Positions 54,742-63,910 of a stretch of DNA of 64,000 nt are shown here, piece after piece. The stretch is from JAJFHI01 sp050633705 (GTDB lineage Bacteria; Pseudomonadota; Alphaproteobacteria; Rhizobiales; Hyphomicrobiaceae): the NCBI GenBank assembly GCA_050633705.1, contig JBOEGZ010000001.1, positions 466,876-530,875 of the forward strand, written 5' to 3'. The notes under the pieces were generated by a model. That model ran no database searches, had not been told where the DNA came from, and saw only the letters and a list, made by a program, of their open reading frames with translations. Position 1 is the stretch's first letter. Each line of letters starts with the position of its first letter. The position numbers and the translations under genes are program-made.

Positions 54742-55962
54742 ATGGCAAAAATCAAAGTCGAAGGTACCGTTGTCGAACTCGATGGCGACGAGATGACGCG
54801 CATTATATGGCAGTTCATTAAAGACAAACTGATCCATCCCTACCTCGATGTGAACCTAGAGTATTACGATCTTGGCGTTGAGTACCGCGATAAGACCGAT
54901 GATCAGGTCACAGTTGATGCAGCCAACGCAATTAAGAAACATGGTGTTGGCGTAAAATGCGCGACGATTACACCGGACGAAGACCGCGTTGAAGAATTCA
55001 ATTTGAAACGCATGTATCGTTCTCCAAACGGAACAATACGCAACATCCTGGGCGGTGTTATTTTCCGCGAGCCAATCATTTGCAAGAATGTGCCTCGTTT
55101 GGTTCCGGGTTGGACGCAACCCATTATTGTTGGCCGTCACGCTTTTGGCGATCAATACCGTGCAACAGATTTCTTGTTCCCAGGTGCTGGTAAACTCTCA
55201 ATCAAGTTCGTTGGCGAAGACGGAAATGTCATTGAGAAAGAAGTCTTCGATGCACCAAGCTCTGGTGTCACGATGGCGATGTATAACCTAGACGACAGCA
55301 TTAAAGATTTTGCCCGCGCCTCGATGAACTATGGCCTGCAACGCGGTTATCCCGTTTACCTGTCGACCAAGAACACCATCATGAAAGCTTACGATGGTCG
55401 TTTTAAAGATATCTTCCAAGAAATCTTCGACAGCGAGTTCGCCGATAAATTCAAAGAGGCAGGCATCACCTATGAACACCGCCTCATCGACGACATGGTT
55501 GCAGCCGCGATGAAGTGGTCCGGCGGTTACGTATGGGCTTGTAAAAACTACGATGGTGATGTGCAGTCCGACACGGTTGCCCAAGGCTTTGGTTCACTGG
55601 GCTTGATGACGTCTGTTTTGTTGTCTCCTGATGGTAAAACTTGTGAAGCTGAAGCAGCGCACGGAACGGTTACCCGTCACTATCGCGAACACCAAAAAGG
55701 CAACGCGACATCAACCAACTCAATCGCCTCGATCTTTGCCTGGACTCGTGGCCTCAAACACCGCGCTAAGCTCGACGATAATGCAGCATTGGACAAATTC
55801 GCTGAGACTTTGGAAGCCGTTTGCATCGACACTGTTGAATCCGGGTTTATGACAAAAGATTTGGCACTCCTTGTTGGTGATGAGCAGAAATGGCTCGATA
55901 CCATTGGCTTCTTAGACAAAGTTGATGAAAACCTTCAACTCGCCATGGCGGAACAGGGCTAA
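54742..55962 (+). CDS. icd: NADP-dependent isocitrate dehydrogenase
   Basis: A 406-residue isocitrate dehydrogenase of the eukaryote-like dimeric class (IDH type II) common in alphaproteobacteria. It oxidises isocitrate to 2-oxoglutarate with NADP in the TCA cycle. The isocitrate-binding loop SPNGTIRNILGG lies near residue 94, the metal/substrate segment LIDDMVAAAMKWSGGYVWACKNYDGDVQSD at about 250-280, and the NADP-binding EAAHGTVTRHYREH near 315. A strong AAGGGAT-like site stands in front of the ATG. A hairpin with T-run follows at 55990. Confidence 0.96.
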   Translation: MAKIKVEGTVVELDGDEMTRIIWQFIKDKLIHPYLDVNLEYYDLGVEYRDKTDDQVTVDAANAIKKHGVGVKCATITPDEDRVEEFNLKRMYRSPNGTIRNILGGVIFREPIICKNVPRLVPGWTQPIIVGRHAFGDQYRATDFLFPGAGKLSIKFVGEDGNVIEKEVFDAPSSGVTMAMYNLDDSIKDFARASMNYGLQRGYPVYLSTKNTIMKAYDGRFKDIFQEIFDSEFADKFKEAGITYEHRLIDDMVAAAMKWSGGYVWACKNYDGDVQSDTVAQGFGSLGLMTSVLLSPDGKTCEAEAAHGTVTRHYREHQKGNATSTNSIASIFAWTRGLKHRAKLDDNAALDKFAETLEAVCIDTVESGFMTKDLALLVGDEQKWLDTIGFLDKVDENLQLAMAEQG

Positions 55963-55989
55963 GAATTTTATCGCAGCAAAAAACAAAAA

Positions 55990-56016
55990 AGTCGGGCAGC
56001 AATGTCCGGCTTTTTT
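55990..56016 (+). terminator. Rho-independent terminator after icd
   Basis: AGTCGGGCA and TGTCCGGCT pair across a four-base loop (with two wobble pairs) and are followed by a run of six T. It ends 54 bases past the icd stop. Confidence 0.85.
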
Positions 56017-56105
56017 GTGCCATTTGGAAGAAACACGAACGTACTATCGGCGCTGCGAATTCAGCTCAACCATTACACTATGCGATATATGGATACAATT
56101 TCGAC

Positions 56106-56903
56106 CTAGAACGTCACTTGCAACCCATCATACGCGGGACGCACGTTGGGCGGCAGATCACGGCACAGCGTGTCGTAGTCAAGATCACTCATCATGTGAG
56201 TTAACAACGCTTGTTTTGGCTGCAATCGTTCAATCCATTGCAAAGCCCGTTTGAGATGGAAATGACTTGGATGAGGTGTATGACGCAACGCGTCAACGAC
56301 CCATAGGTCCAAGCCTTCCATTATCTCAGCACTTCCTGGTGGGAAATCGGAGATGTCGGGCGAATACCCAATATTTCCCACACGAAGTCCAAGGGTTTCA
56401 ATATTGCCGTGATGTTGTGGCACGGTCTTTATCACCATCACGCCGCCTGCGCCTTCAACACGCACTTCATCACCGGCGACGATACGATTGGCGCGCAAAA
56501 TCGGCGCATAGCCTGTCCCGGGTTGTTCGGCAAAACAATAAGAAAAGCGTGTTTCGAGACTATCCCCGGTGGGCGCATCAAAATAGGTGTTGATCCTGGA
56601 CTTCATCGCATAGCAAACGGGTCTGAGATCATCGATACCATGAGTGTGATCGGCGTGGTCGTGCGTAAAAATTACCGCGTCCAAATGGTCGACACGCACA
56701 TCGATCAATTGCTCGCGCAAATCCGGCGGCGTATCTACAAGAACCCGCGTCACCTTGTTGTTATCCAACTGCTCAAACATGACAGAACATCGTCGCCGAC
56801 GGTTTTTGGAGTTTTGTGGATCACAACTGCCCCACATCGTTCCAATTCTTGGAACACCCCCGGACGGCCCACAGCCGAGTATGGTCAAACGATGCTTGGT
56901 CAT
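56106..56903 (-). CDS. MBL-fold metal-dependent hydrolase, PhnP-like
   Basis: A 265-residue metallo-beta-lactamase fold hydrolase. The metal site motif THDHADH (His81, His83, Asp85, His86) is intact, and the N-terminus LTILGCGPSGGVPRIG is that of the PhnP/cyclic-phosphodiesterase group. A further ligand histidine lies in TVPQHHGNIETLG and another in LLTHMMSDLDYD. In alphaproteobacteria such a gene often follows tatD, as here, with a 4-base overlap (ATGA type). The natural substrate is not known; cyclic phosphodiester hydrolysis is inferred from the family. Confidence 0.9.
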   Translation of the reverse strand: MTKHRLTILGCGPSGGVPRIGTMWGSCDPQNSKNRRRRCSVMFEQLDNNKVTRVLVDTPPDLREQLIDVRVDHLDAVIFTHDHADHTHGIDDLRPVCYAMKSRINTYFDAPTGDSLETRFSYCFAEQPGTGYAPILRANRIVAGDEVRVEGAGGVMVIKTVPQHHGNIETLGLRVGNIGYSPDISDFPPGSAEIMEGLDLWVVDALRHTPHPSHFHLKRALQWIERLQPKQALLTHMMSDLDYDTLCRDLPPNVRPAYDGLQVTF

Positions 56904-57745
56904 GAGGCCTGCGTCGTGCCAGTGGCTGGTGTCGCAAGTCCACTCGATATGGTGCTCGTCAATTTAGGAGGCTTAGCTTTGGTATAATAGCGGAAAAAGT
57001 TTTGCGTCGTTGCGTTCGCCAACGCGTCCGGTGTCATGCCGCGAACCTCAGCAACAACAGCTGCGGTATTGACGACATAAGATGGCTCATTGGTCTTGCC
57101 ACGATAGGGAACCGGCGCCAGATAGGGTGCGTCAGTTTCCACAAGAATACGCTCCAGCGGCACCTCGCCTGCCAAATTCCGCAAGGCTTGAGAATTCTTG
57201 AACGTGACAACGCCTGAGAACGAAATATACAGTCCCAAATCCATCGCCCGCATGGCTAATTCTCTTCCCCCCGTATAGCAATGTAAAACGGCAGGAAACG
57301 GTCCGTCTTCCTTGTGGGCTTTTTTTAAAATTTCAAGCGTGTCTTCATCGGCATCGCGCGCGTGGATCTCGAGTGGCAGCCCGGTCTGACGGGCGGCTTT
57401 GATGTGTTCGCGAAACCCTTCCGCCTGCGCTGCGGCTTCGCTTTTTTGATAATGGTAGTCAAGGCCAGCTTCGCCAACGGCGATCACTTTGGGGTGCTCA
57501 GCCAAGGCAACGATGTCACACGCCGGAATGCCGCGTTCTTGATCGGCATAATGGGGATGGGTGCCAACCGAACAATAGACATCTTCAAACCGCTCGGCGA
57601 TGGTGCGGATTTTGTCGAACTCACGCACCTTGGTTGAAATGGTCACCATTGTTCCAACGCCTGCCGCTTTCGCACGCGCAACAACCCCATCGAGATCGTC
57701 GCTAAACTGGGGAAAATCGAGATGACAATGGTGATCGACCAACAT
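56900..57745 (-). CDS. tatD: TatD-family metal-dependent DNase
   Basis: A 281-residue TIM-barrel hydrolase. The amidohydrolase-like metal ligands are visible: HxH at 6-8 (DHHCHLDF), Glu in GEAGLDYHY, His in LEIHARDAD, and Asp in ILVETDAPYL. Members are 3'-5' exonucleases acting in DNA repair and oxidative stress survival. The gene overlaps metG by one base and the MBL gene by four, so it is translated as part of the tmk-holB-metG-tatD run. The C-terminus is about 20 residues longer than in the E. coli protein. Confidence 0.93.
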   Translation of the reverse strand: MLVDHHCHLDFPQFSDDLDGVVARAKAAGVGTMVTISTKVREFDKIRTIAERFEDVYCSVGTHPHYADQERGIPACDIVALAEHPKVIAVGEAGLDYHYQKSEAAAQAEGFREHIKAARQTGLPLEIHARDADEDTLEILKKAHKEDGPFPAVLHCYTGGRELAMRAMDLGLYISFSGVVTFKNSQALRNLAGEVPLERILVETDAPYLAPVPYRGKTNEPSYVVNTAAVVAEVRGMTPDALANATTQNFFRYYTKAKPPKLTSTISSGLATPATGTTQAS

Positions 57746-59331
57746 TAAGATTTGCCCTTTTTGCCAGCTTTTGTTTCGTTCGCGTCATCAGGTTCAACAA
57801 AACGGGGAAACACACCCTCAGGTTTGGGCAATGCCAAGCCTGGCGCAATTCGGTGTTGGCTGCCAAGTGAAACAAAACTGCGGCTTTCATCGGCCTGCCC
57901 CAACAGATCTAACAACCTGTTGGCGCCGGTTGGCACAACCGGAGCGGCGAGAATTGCTACCTGGCGCACGACTTCCGCTGTCACGTACAAAATTGTTTCC
58001 ATGCGTTTGAAGTCGGTCTTGCGTTTGGCCCAAGGCTCTTGGCCTGCAAAATAACGGTTGGCTTCAGCCACCACGACCCAAACTGCATCGAGGTATTTAT
58101 GAACCGCCTGGTGATCCATCTCACCGCGGCATTGGCTCAACAAGCCATCTGTCGCGTCGAGAATATCTTTATCCTCTGTGGTGAATTCACCGGGTTCTGG
58201 CACCATGCCGTCGCAGTTTTTGGCAATCATCGACAAAGAGCGTTGTGCCAAATTGCCAAGGTCATTTGCAAGGTCAGCGTTGACGCGATTTACAATCGCT
58301 TCATGGCTATAATTCCCATCACGACCGAACGCGACTTCGCGCAAAAAGAAATATCTCAGTTGGTCAACGCCGTAGGCATCGGCAAGGTTAAACGGGTCGA
58401 GCGTGTTGCCAACCGATTTTGACATCTTCTCGCCCTTGTTCAAGACAAAGCCGTGCGCAAAAACACGTTTGGGCAGATCAATGCTGGCCGACATTAAAAA
58501 TGCCGGCCAATAGACTGCGTGAAAACGCAGAATGTCCTTACCAATAACGTGCACATTGGCGGGCCAGTATTTTTTGTAAAGCGTATCGCTTGTGTCGGGA
58601 AAACCGACGCCGGTAAGATAGTTTGTCAGCGCGTCGATCCACACATACATAACGTGCTCGGGAGCTCCTGGCACCTTTACACCCCAGTCGAACGTTGTGC
58701 GTGAAATCGACAGGTCTCTCAATCCGCCTTTGACGAAGCTCATCACTTCATTGCGACGTTCCGGTGGTAAAATAAAATCAGGATTGGCTTCATAGTGCGC
58801 TAGAAGCTTGTCTTGATAAGCTGACAATTTAAAAAAGTAGCTTGTCTCTTCCAACCATTCGACCGGCGTTCCTTGTGGTGACAGCTTTTTACCATCATCA
58901 CTCTCTTGAAGCTCATCTTCGTTATAGTAAGCCTCGTCTCGAACGGAGTACCAGCCGGAATAGCTATCCAGGTAGATGTCGCCGTTGGCTTCAAGCCGTT
59001 TCCAGATTTCTTGACTGGCTGCGTGGTGGCGTTCTTGGCTGGTGCGTACAAAGTCGTCGTTCGTGCAGCCAAGCCGCGTCACCATTTCCTCAAAGCGCGC
59101 AGCGTTGCGATCGGCCAACTCTGAAACTTCAATACCCTCTTCGCGCGCTGTTTGCAGCATTTTAATGCCGTGCTCGTCGGTGCCGGTGAGGAAATAAACA
59201 TCCCGGCCATCCGCTCTTGCAAACCGGGCGATCGCATCTGTTGCGATCGCCTCGTAGGCATGGCCGATGTGCGGCGCGCCGTTTGGATAGGAAATTGCCG
59301 TGGTGATATAAAATGGCGCTTTGGTAGCCAT
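57745..59331 (-). CDS. metG: Methionine-tRNA ligase
   Basis: MetRS, 528 residues, charges tRNA-Met with methionine. The class I signatures are present: HIGH at 21-24 (YPNGAPHIGHAYEAIATD) and KMSKS in GEKMSKSVGNTLDP near residue 300. The connective domain lacks the zinc-binding CxxC pairs, so it is the zinc-free type, and there is no C-terminal tRNA-binding extension. The C-terminus ends in a basic tail. The stop and the tatD start share bases (TAATG), which suggests coupling. Confidence 0.96.
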   Translation of the reverse strand: MATKAPFYITTAISYPNGAPHIGHAYEAIATDAIARFARADGRDVYFLTGTDEHGIKMLQTAREEGIEVSELADRNAARFEEMVTRLGCTNDDFVRTSQERHHAASQEIWKRLEANGDIYLDSYSGWYSVRDEAYYNEDELQESDDGKKLSPQGTPVEWLEETSYFFKLSAYQDKLLAHYEANPDFILPPERRNEVMSFVKGGLRDLSISRTTFDWGVKVPGAPEHVMYVWIDALTNYLTGVGFPDTSDTLYKKYWPANVHVIGKDILRFHAVYWPAFLMSASIDLPKRVFAHGFVLNKGEKMSKSVGNTLDPFNLADAYGVDQLRYFFLREVAFGRDGNYSHEAIVNRVNADLANDLGNLAQRSLSMIAKNCDGMVPEPGEFTTEDKDILDATDGLLSQCRGEMDHQAVHKYLDAVWVVVAEANRYFAGQEPWAKRKTDFKRMETILYVTAEVVRQVAILAAPVVPTGANRLLDLLGQADESRSFVSLGSQHRIAPGLALPKPEGVFPRFVEPDDANETKAGKKGKS

Positions 59332-59362
59332 CAGTGGTCCTTAAATTCAAAAGGTCCCCAAC

Positions 59363-60487
59363 CTATTGCGCTGCCGTTTCCAGGCGCGCCAGAGTTGAAA
59401 GGATCAAAGTTTTTCTATCCAGATTGAGAGCCATAGCCTCAGCCTTTTCAGCCGCCACTGTTTCCCACAAGGCAGCCCATGAGGCAAGCTGACCGTCCTT
59501 GATGACGCGGGAGGCCAAGTCAAACTCGCTTTGGGGGCCGCCCCCTGTGGCGCGTGCACGAACCACCCGGGCGATCAGATCCAGCAACAAATCAAAAAAC
59601 AGCTCAAACTTGTCCGCAGACGCAACTGGGGCAAGCTTATCGCTCACTTTGTGCGCCTGTCCCCAATCCAGTTTGGGTAGGGAATTAAGAAGGCTCCAAA
59701 CTTCATCTTGCATATCTGCGCCACTGCTAACGGCCAAACTCAGCAAACGGTGCACACGGCCTTCGGCAATCGGTATTAACTTCGCAAGTGCATCACAGGG
59801 AACGCAAGCGACAGGTTCATCTTGATGAACCAAGGCTTGGTCACCTGCCTTTTGCAAAGCCTCGTCCTTAAGTGGATAGAGATCGAGCTTGCGACAGCGA
59901 GAGCGAACAGTATTGAGCAATCGACCCGCATGAGAACTGATAAGAAGAAACACCGTTTGGGTCGGCGGCTCTTCCAATGACTTGAGCAAAGCATTGGCGG
60001 CGGCAATGTTGAGCTCGTCTGCCGCATCAACAATGATAACCCGCCACGCCCCCTCACCACTTCGATGGCTTAGAAAATTCCGCAAGCGGCGGACATCGTC
60101 AACGCGAATTTGCGCCGGAAAGCGTTTGCTTTTGATATCCCACTGTCGGCGAATAACGAGCAGACCGGAATGCGACAATGCTTCAACGCCACTGACCCCT
60201 GAACTTTCACGATCGACATCAAGCGAGCCTTCTGGCCCATTGCGTTCTTCGTTTCGGCATAAAACGTACTTTGCAAACCGATACGCAAGTGTTGCCTTGC
60301 CAATACCTTGTGGGCCGGTGATCAACCACGCATGGTGCATGCGTCCGGTGTGAAAGGCTTTCGCTAAAGTTGCTTCACCATGTTCGTGGCCAAATAAATT
60401 CGCCGTCTTTCGCGGATGTGGAAATTGGCCGAGCCGATCCGCCTCAGGATACTCATCTTGCGTTTGCAGGACTGGTGCGCGCGCCAT
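59363..60487 (-). CDS. holB: DNA polymerase III subunit delta'
   Basis: The delta' clamp-loader subunit, 374 residues, helps load the sliding clamp at replication forks. The AAA-type fold is clear: LITGPQGIGKATLAYRFAKYV with a Walker A that retains its Lys, a long insertion, then IIVDAADELNIAAANALLKSLEEPP and the arginine-rich LLNTVRSRCRKLDLYPL. The ATG at 60487 directly follows the tmk stop (one base between); the longer open frame overlapping tmk is not supported. The neighbour order tmk-holB-metG-tatD is conserved in alphaproteobacteria. Confidence 0.94.
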   Translation of the reverse strand: MARAPVLQTQDEYPEADRLGQFPHPRKTANLFGHEHGEATLAKAFHTGRMHHAWLITGPQGIGKATLAYRFAKYVLCRNEERNGPEGSLDVDRESSGVSGVEALSHSGLLVIRRQWDIKSKRFPAQIRVDDVRRLRNFLSHRSGEGAWRVIIVDAADELNIAAANALLKSLEEPPTQTVFLLISSHAGRLLNTVRSRCRKLDLYPLKDEALQKAGDQALVHQDEPVACVPCDALAKLIPIAEGRVHRLLSLAVSSGADMQDEVWSLLNSLPKLDWGQAHKVSDKLAPVASADKFELFFDLLLDLIARVVRARATGGGPQSEFDLASRVIKDGQLASWAALWETVAAEKAEAMALNLDRKTLILSTLARLETAAQ

Positions 60488-60488
60488 C

Positions 60489-61157
60489 TTATAACGCCTC
60501 TCGCAACAAGCGTTCTGCCACTTCAGACCAAATTTGTTGGCCAATTGCTTCGATATCTATCGACGCATCAACAACGAGACAACGCTGCGGATTGGCTTTG
60601 GCAATCTGTAAAAACCCTTCACGCAAACGCCGATGATAAGAAAGCCCACGGGCTTCAAAACGATCCGGTTCTGGCTCGCCATCTATTGGCGCCGCGCCTT
60701 CCAGGCGGCGCGTATGTGCACGTGCCAAACCTTCTTCCGGGACAATGTCCATGATGACCGTGAGACTTGGGCTTGTTTCGCCGACAACGACGTCATCCAA
60801 TCTATCGCACACTTCGCTTGGTAGCGTACTCGCCATCGATTGATAAACGCGGGTTGAATCTGAAAAACGATCACACAATACCCAGTCACCTCTCAGCAAT
60901 GCTGGACGAATGACTTTATTGAGATGATCGGCACGTGCAGCATAAAACACCAATGCCTCAGCCAAGGCATCATGGGGCGGGGTATCGGGCGCGAGCAGCA
61001 GATTACGCAAAGTTTCAGCAAATGGAGAACCACCAGGCTCGCGCGTGACAACCACGTCGTGACCTAGCGTTTCAAGTCGGTTGGCAAGCAATCGGACTTG
61101 CGTCGACTTCCCGGCACCCTCGCCGCCTTCGAATGTGATAAATTTTTCTTGGCTCAT
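60489..61157 (-). CDS. tmk: Thymidylate kinase
   Basis: dTMP kinase, 222 residues, phosphorylates dTMP to dTDP with ATP. The P-loop FEGGEGAGKSTQ is at the N-terminus, followed by the DRX-like motif CDRFSDSTRVYQ and the LID region RRLEGAAPIDGEPEPDRFEA. TREPGGSP binds the substrate. I placed the start at the ATG at 61157 (MSQEKFITFEGGEG); a further 20 in-frame codons upstream are not family-like. It heads the tmk-holB-metG-tatD-MBL transcription unit. Confidence 0.95.
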   Translation of the reverse strand: MSQEKFITFEGGEGAGKSTQVRLLANRLETLGHDVVVTREPGGSPFAETLRNLLLAPDTPPHDALAEALVFYAARADHLNKVIRPALLRGDWVLCDRFSDSTRVYQSMASTLPSEVCDRLDDVVVGETSPSLTVIMDIVPEEGLARAHTRRLEGAAPIDGEPEPDRFEARGLSYHRRLREGFLQIAKANPQRCLVVDASIDIEAIGQQIWSEVAERLLREAL

Positions 61158-61295
61158 TGGGTCAGTGTAGCGTGCACCACCGCCGGACGCGAGGGCCAAC
61201 GTTGTTGTCTTACACAAGGCCGTTCACACATAGCCTTGCCGTTGATAGGAGTTAACACCATTGCCCCTGTTATGGCGCCAATTGTGTTGTGACCA

Positions 61296-62516
61296 TTAGT
61301 TTTTCTCAAGAAGATCGGAGGCTTTCTGCGACACCCAGCGCGTCGTCAAATGGATGAGCGAATCCAATCCTTTGCGCACAACACCACCCGGGCCAACATC
61401 TTGCGCGGCGTACAACGGGACTTCATTCACCGATCCCAATGAACTCGTGACACGCAAACGTGCAACCTGATCGCCGCGACGAATGGGCGGCTTCAAAGGC
61501 CCTTCATAGACCACTTTCGCTGATAATTTTTTCTTTTCAGGAAAACGCGAGAGCACAACTTTAATTCCATCATGGCCACCTGTCAGAGGCACATAAAATT
61601 GCTCCCCGCCCCACACGCGCGCTTCACCAACAATCTCGTTTGGCCCAAACAACGGGAATTTTTTGAAACTGCGAAATCCCCATTCCAACATCCGACGCGC
61701 TTCTTCTCGCCGTTCCGACTTTGACTTCAATCCGTTGACGACAACAATCAATCGTCGTCCTTCTTGTACAGCCGAGCCCACAACGCCATAACCAGCCTGT
61801 TTGATGTATCCTGTCTTAAGGCCATCGGCGCCGATCTTTGCAAACACCAATGGGTTGCGATTGATGAAATTATGTTTGCGGTACTTAAATCGTTCAATAC
61901 CAAATTTTGGATAGTACTCGGGGTATTCATCGATGATGTGTCGTGCCAACAAGCCAAGATCGCGTGCGGTCATTAAGTGTTGAGGATGGTAAAGCCCCGT
62001 CGCGTTGCGAAACGTCGACTTTTTAAGACCAATCCGGCGCGCTTCTGCTTCCATCAATTGTGCGAAAGCATCTTCGCTACCAGAAATCCCTTCCGCAACG
62101 GCAATCGCCGCGTCATTGCCAGATTGGACGGCAAGTCCACTAAGCAGCAGGTCGAGACTGATGCGCGTATTAAGCGGCACAAACATTGCCGATGTGCCCG
62201 ACGGCGCGCCGCCTTTTCGCCACGCGTTTTCGCTCATCAAGAATTCGTCTTCGAGTTTCAGCTGACCTTCCTTGAGGCGTTTGAACACGACCGCCATGGT
62301 CATCAGCTTGCTCATGCTTGCTGGCGGCGCCAATTGGTCGGCATTGCGCTGAAATAAAACCGCGCCGGTCGCTGCATCGATTAAAATCGCCTGCTTGGCA
62401 CGCGTTGTAAAACCTTGCGCGTGTGCCGCTGACACCACGGTCACCAAAAGCAAACCGACCGACACCAAGCCAATACAAGAGATGCGAACAAAACCTAATA
62501 TTCGAAACAATGACAA
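61296..62516 (-). CDS. dacF: D-alanyl-D-alanine carboxypeptidase, PBP5/6 family
   Basis: A 406-residue low-molecular-weight penicillin-binding protein that trims the terminal D-Ala from peptidoglycan pentapeptides in the periplasm. It has a signal peptide (about 14-34), SxxK at Ser67-Lys70 (SMSK), SxN at Ser132-Asn134, and KTG at 234-236. A beta-sandwich domain follows to about residue 375, and the C-terminus has an amphipathic helix (LIHLTTRWVSQKASDLL) for membrane attachment. The symbol dacF/dacC cannot be told apart from sequence alone. It is transcribed in the same direction as tmk, 138 bases upstream of it. Confidence 0.92.
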   Translation of the reverse strand: MSLFRILGFVRISCIGLVSVGLLLVTVVSAAHAQGFTTRAKQAILIDAATGAVLFQRNADQLAPPASMSKLMTMAVVFKRLKEGQLKLEDEFLMSENAWRKGGAPSGTSAMFVPLNTRISLDLLLSGLAVQSGNDAAIAVAEGISGSEDAFAQLMEAEARRIGLKKSTFRNATGLYHPQHLMTARDLGLLARHIIDEYPEYYPKFGIERFKYRKHNFINRNPLVFAKIGADGLKTGYIKQAGYGVVGSAVQEGRRLIVVVNGLKSKSERREEARRMLEWGFRSFKKFPLFGPNEIVGEARVWGGEQFYVPLTGGHDGIKVVLSRFPEKKKLSAKVVYEGPLKPPIRRGDQVARLRVTSSLGSVNEVPLYAAQDVGPGGVVRKGLDSLIHLTTRWVSQKASDLLEKN

Positions 62517-62727
62517 AGCAAAACAACCTTGGTGCTAAAATCGGATCTGAAACGTCGCTACCCTTGAGACCGTTCAACTATTAAGGCCTTCAGTGCAAGG
62601 GTCAACGCCTGGCACCGGGTTAAACCCATCAAATTTGTCAGATCACGACAATGCGATGCTGCACTAACACAACCAAAATATTCGGCTTTTCGAAAACGGT
62701 CGATCTTATTGAGATTGCCCGAGCGCC

Positions 62728-63483
62728 CTACTCGATCCAGGATGACCCCTTAAATGGCAATTCCTGTGGCGCGCTCAAAGGGGGCAGTCGTGGACCGCCA
62801 AGGCCGGAATAGTGCGAATTGTAGCCCCTGTTTCGTGCAATAAACTGACGTGCCCACGGTTGACGGCGAAAATAGTCCGTTTCACGCCGATCATCACCGC
62901 TCAACGGCGCACGTCCGGCAAAGCGCACCCGGACATCCGTTATGCCCTTTTGTTCAAACCGCAACGCACGTGCGACCGCACGTGACAGGTCGATAATGCG
63001 ATTGTGGGCATAGGGACCGCGATCATTAATGCGCACAAGTACGGTCCGATTATTGTGCAAATTTGTGACATAGGCATATGAGGGCAGCGGAAGTGTTGGA
63101 TGGGCCGCTGTCAAAGCGTTCATGTCGAAGATTTCACCATTGGCCGTTTTTCGACCGTGAAAGTCGACGCCATACCAAGAGGCCTTACCGGTTTTGTTAT
63201 AACGGTTGTCAACACGGGGGACATACAGGCGGCCAGCAATTCGGTATGGGCGTCCAATTTTATAGCTGCCCCCGCCTTTCGGTATCAATTGACCCGAACG
63301 CACCAATCGAGGACTTGGCCGTGTTCCTGTTCTTGACGGTGCGCTGTAATCGATCTTGCCAGCAGCGATGCCAATTTGTCGGTTGTATAAGCCGCGATTG
63401 TCATTGCGTGGCGAAGTCCCCGAGCATCCGACGATACCCATGATGACAAGCACACCAGCCGTAATCCATATTGTTTTGTTCAT
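62728..63483 (-). CDS. rlpA: RlpA-family septal lipoprotein (lytic transglycosylase)
   Basis: A 251-residue lipoprotein of the RlpA family, which cuts naked glycan strands of peptidoglycan at the division site. The lipobox MGIVGC gives Cys20 as the lipid-modified residue. The double-psi beta-barrel domain is clear: KTGKASWYGVDFHGRKTANGE, then VRINDRGPYAHNRIIDLSRAVARAL with the catalytic Asp of the family. There is no C-terminal SPOR domain; the tail is Pro/Gly-rich. I used the ATG at 63483; the frame extends 24 codons without support. Confidence 0.9.
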   Translation of the reverse strand: MNKTIWITAGVLVIMGIVGCSGTSPRNDNRGLYNRQIGIAAGKIDYSAPSRTGTRPSPRLVRSGQLIPKGGGSYKIGRPYRIAGRLYVPRVDNRYNKTGKASWYGVDFHGRKTANGEIFDMNALTAAHPTLPLPSYAYVTNLHNNRTVLVRINDRGPYAHNRIIDLSRAVARALRFEQKGITDVRVRFAGRAPLSGDDRRETDYFRRQPWARQFIARNRGYNSHYSGLGGPRLPPLSAPQELPFKGSSWIE

Positions 63484-63910
63484 GTAATCCCACACGACAA
63501 GCCAATCCACGCCCGTCATGCCGCGAGAAATCATCCCCGCAAGTCTGATACGCATTACGCCACCCGTTTAACTCAACCCCGTGAGGACGTTGCCTCAAAT
63601 GCCTTTTTTGCCCGACAAGACCCATTTTGGCTGGAGACTTTAGCCGGAAGGCGTCCAAACCATGACAAAATCTGTTTGATATCCCGTAAAGATTCCTGGG
63701 CTCGCGCCTTGAGTAAATACTTCCCCCATAGCCTAAGAAGGAGACGGATAACCTCATTTTTTCGTTTCTGTACAATCACTTAAGGCACATGTTTGCAGCA
63801 ACTGGGTCGGTCAAAAAGTGGGTTTTTTTTGCATGTTGCCCTCGCCTTCATGAATCGTTAGTGTCCGCCGTCGCAGATTTCCATTTCAACCCGCGATTCA
63901 AAGCTCCTGC
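63484..63910. other. Intergenic gap before the tRNA gene
   Basis: The region upstream of rlpA and before tRNA-Ser contains no recognisable gene. Open frames on the minus strand up to 63779 are shadows without family matches. A run of eight T with a short inverted flank near 63825 is not convincing as a terminator. Confidence 0.45.

Noticed and set aside
63560..63779. Minus-strand frames upstream of rlpA
   Set aside because: They overlap the 5' region of rlpA in other frames, contain no recognisable domain and no ribosome-binding site.
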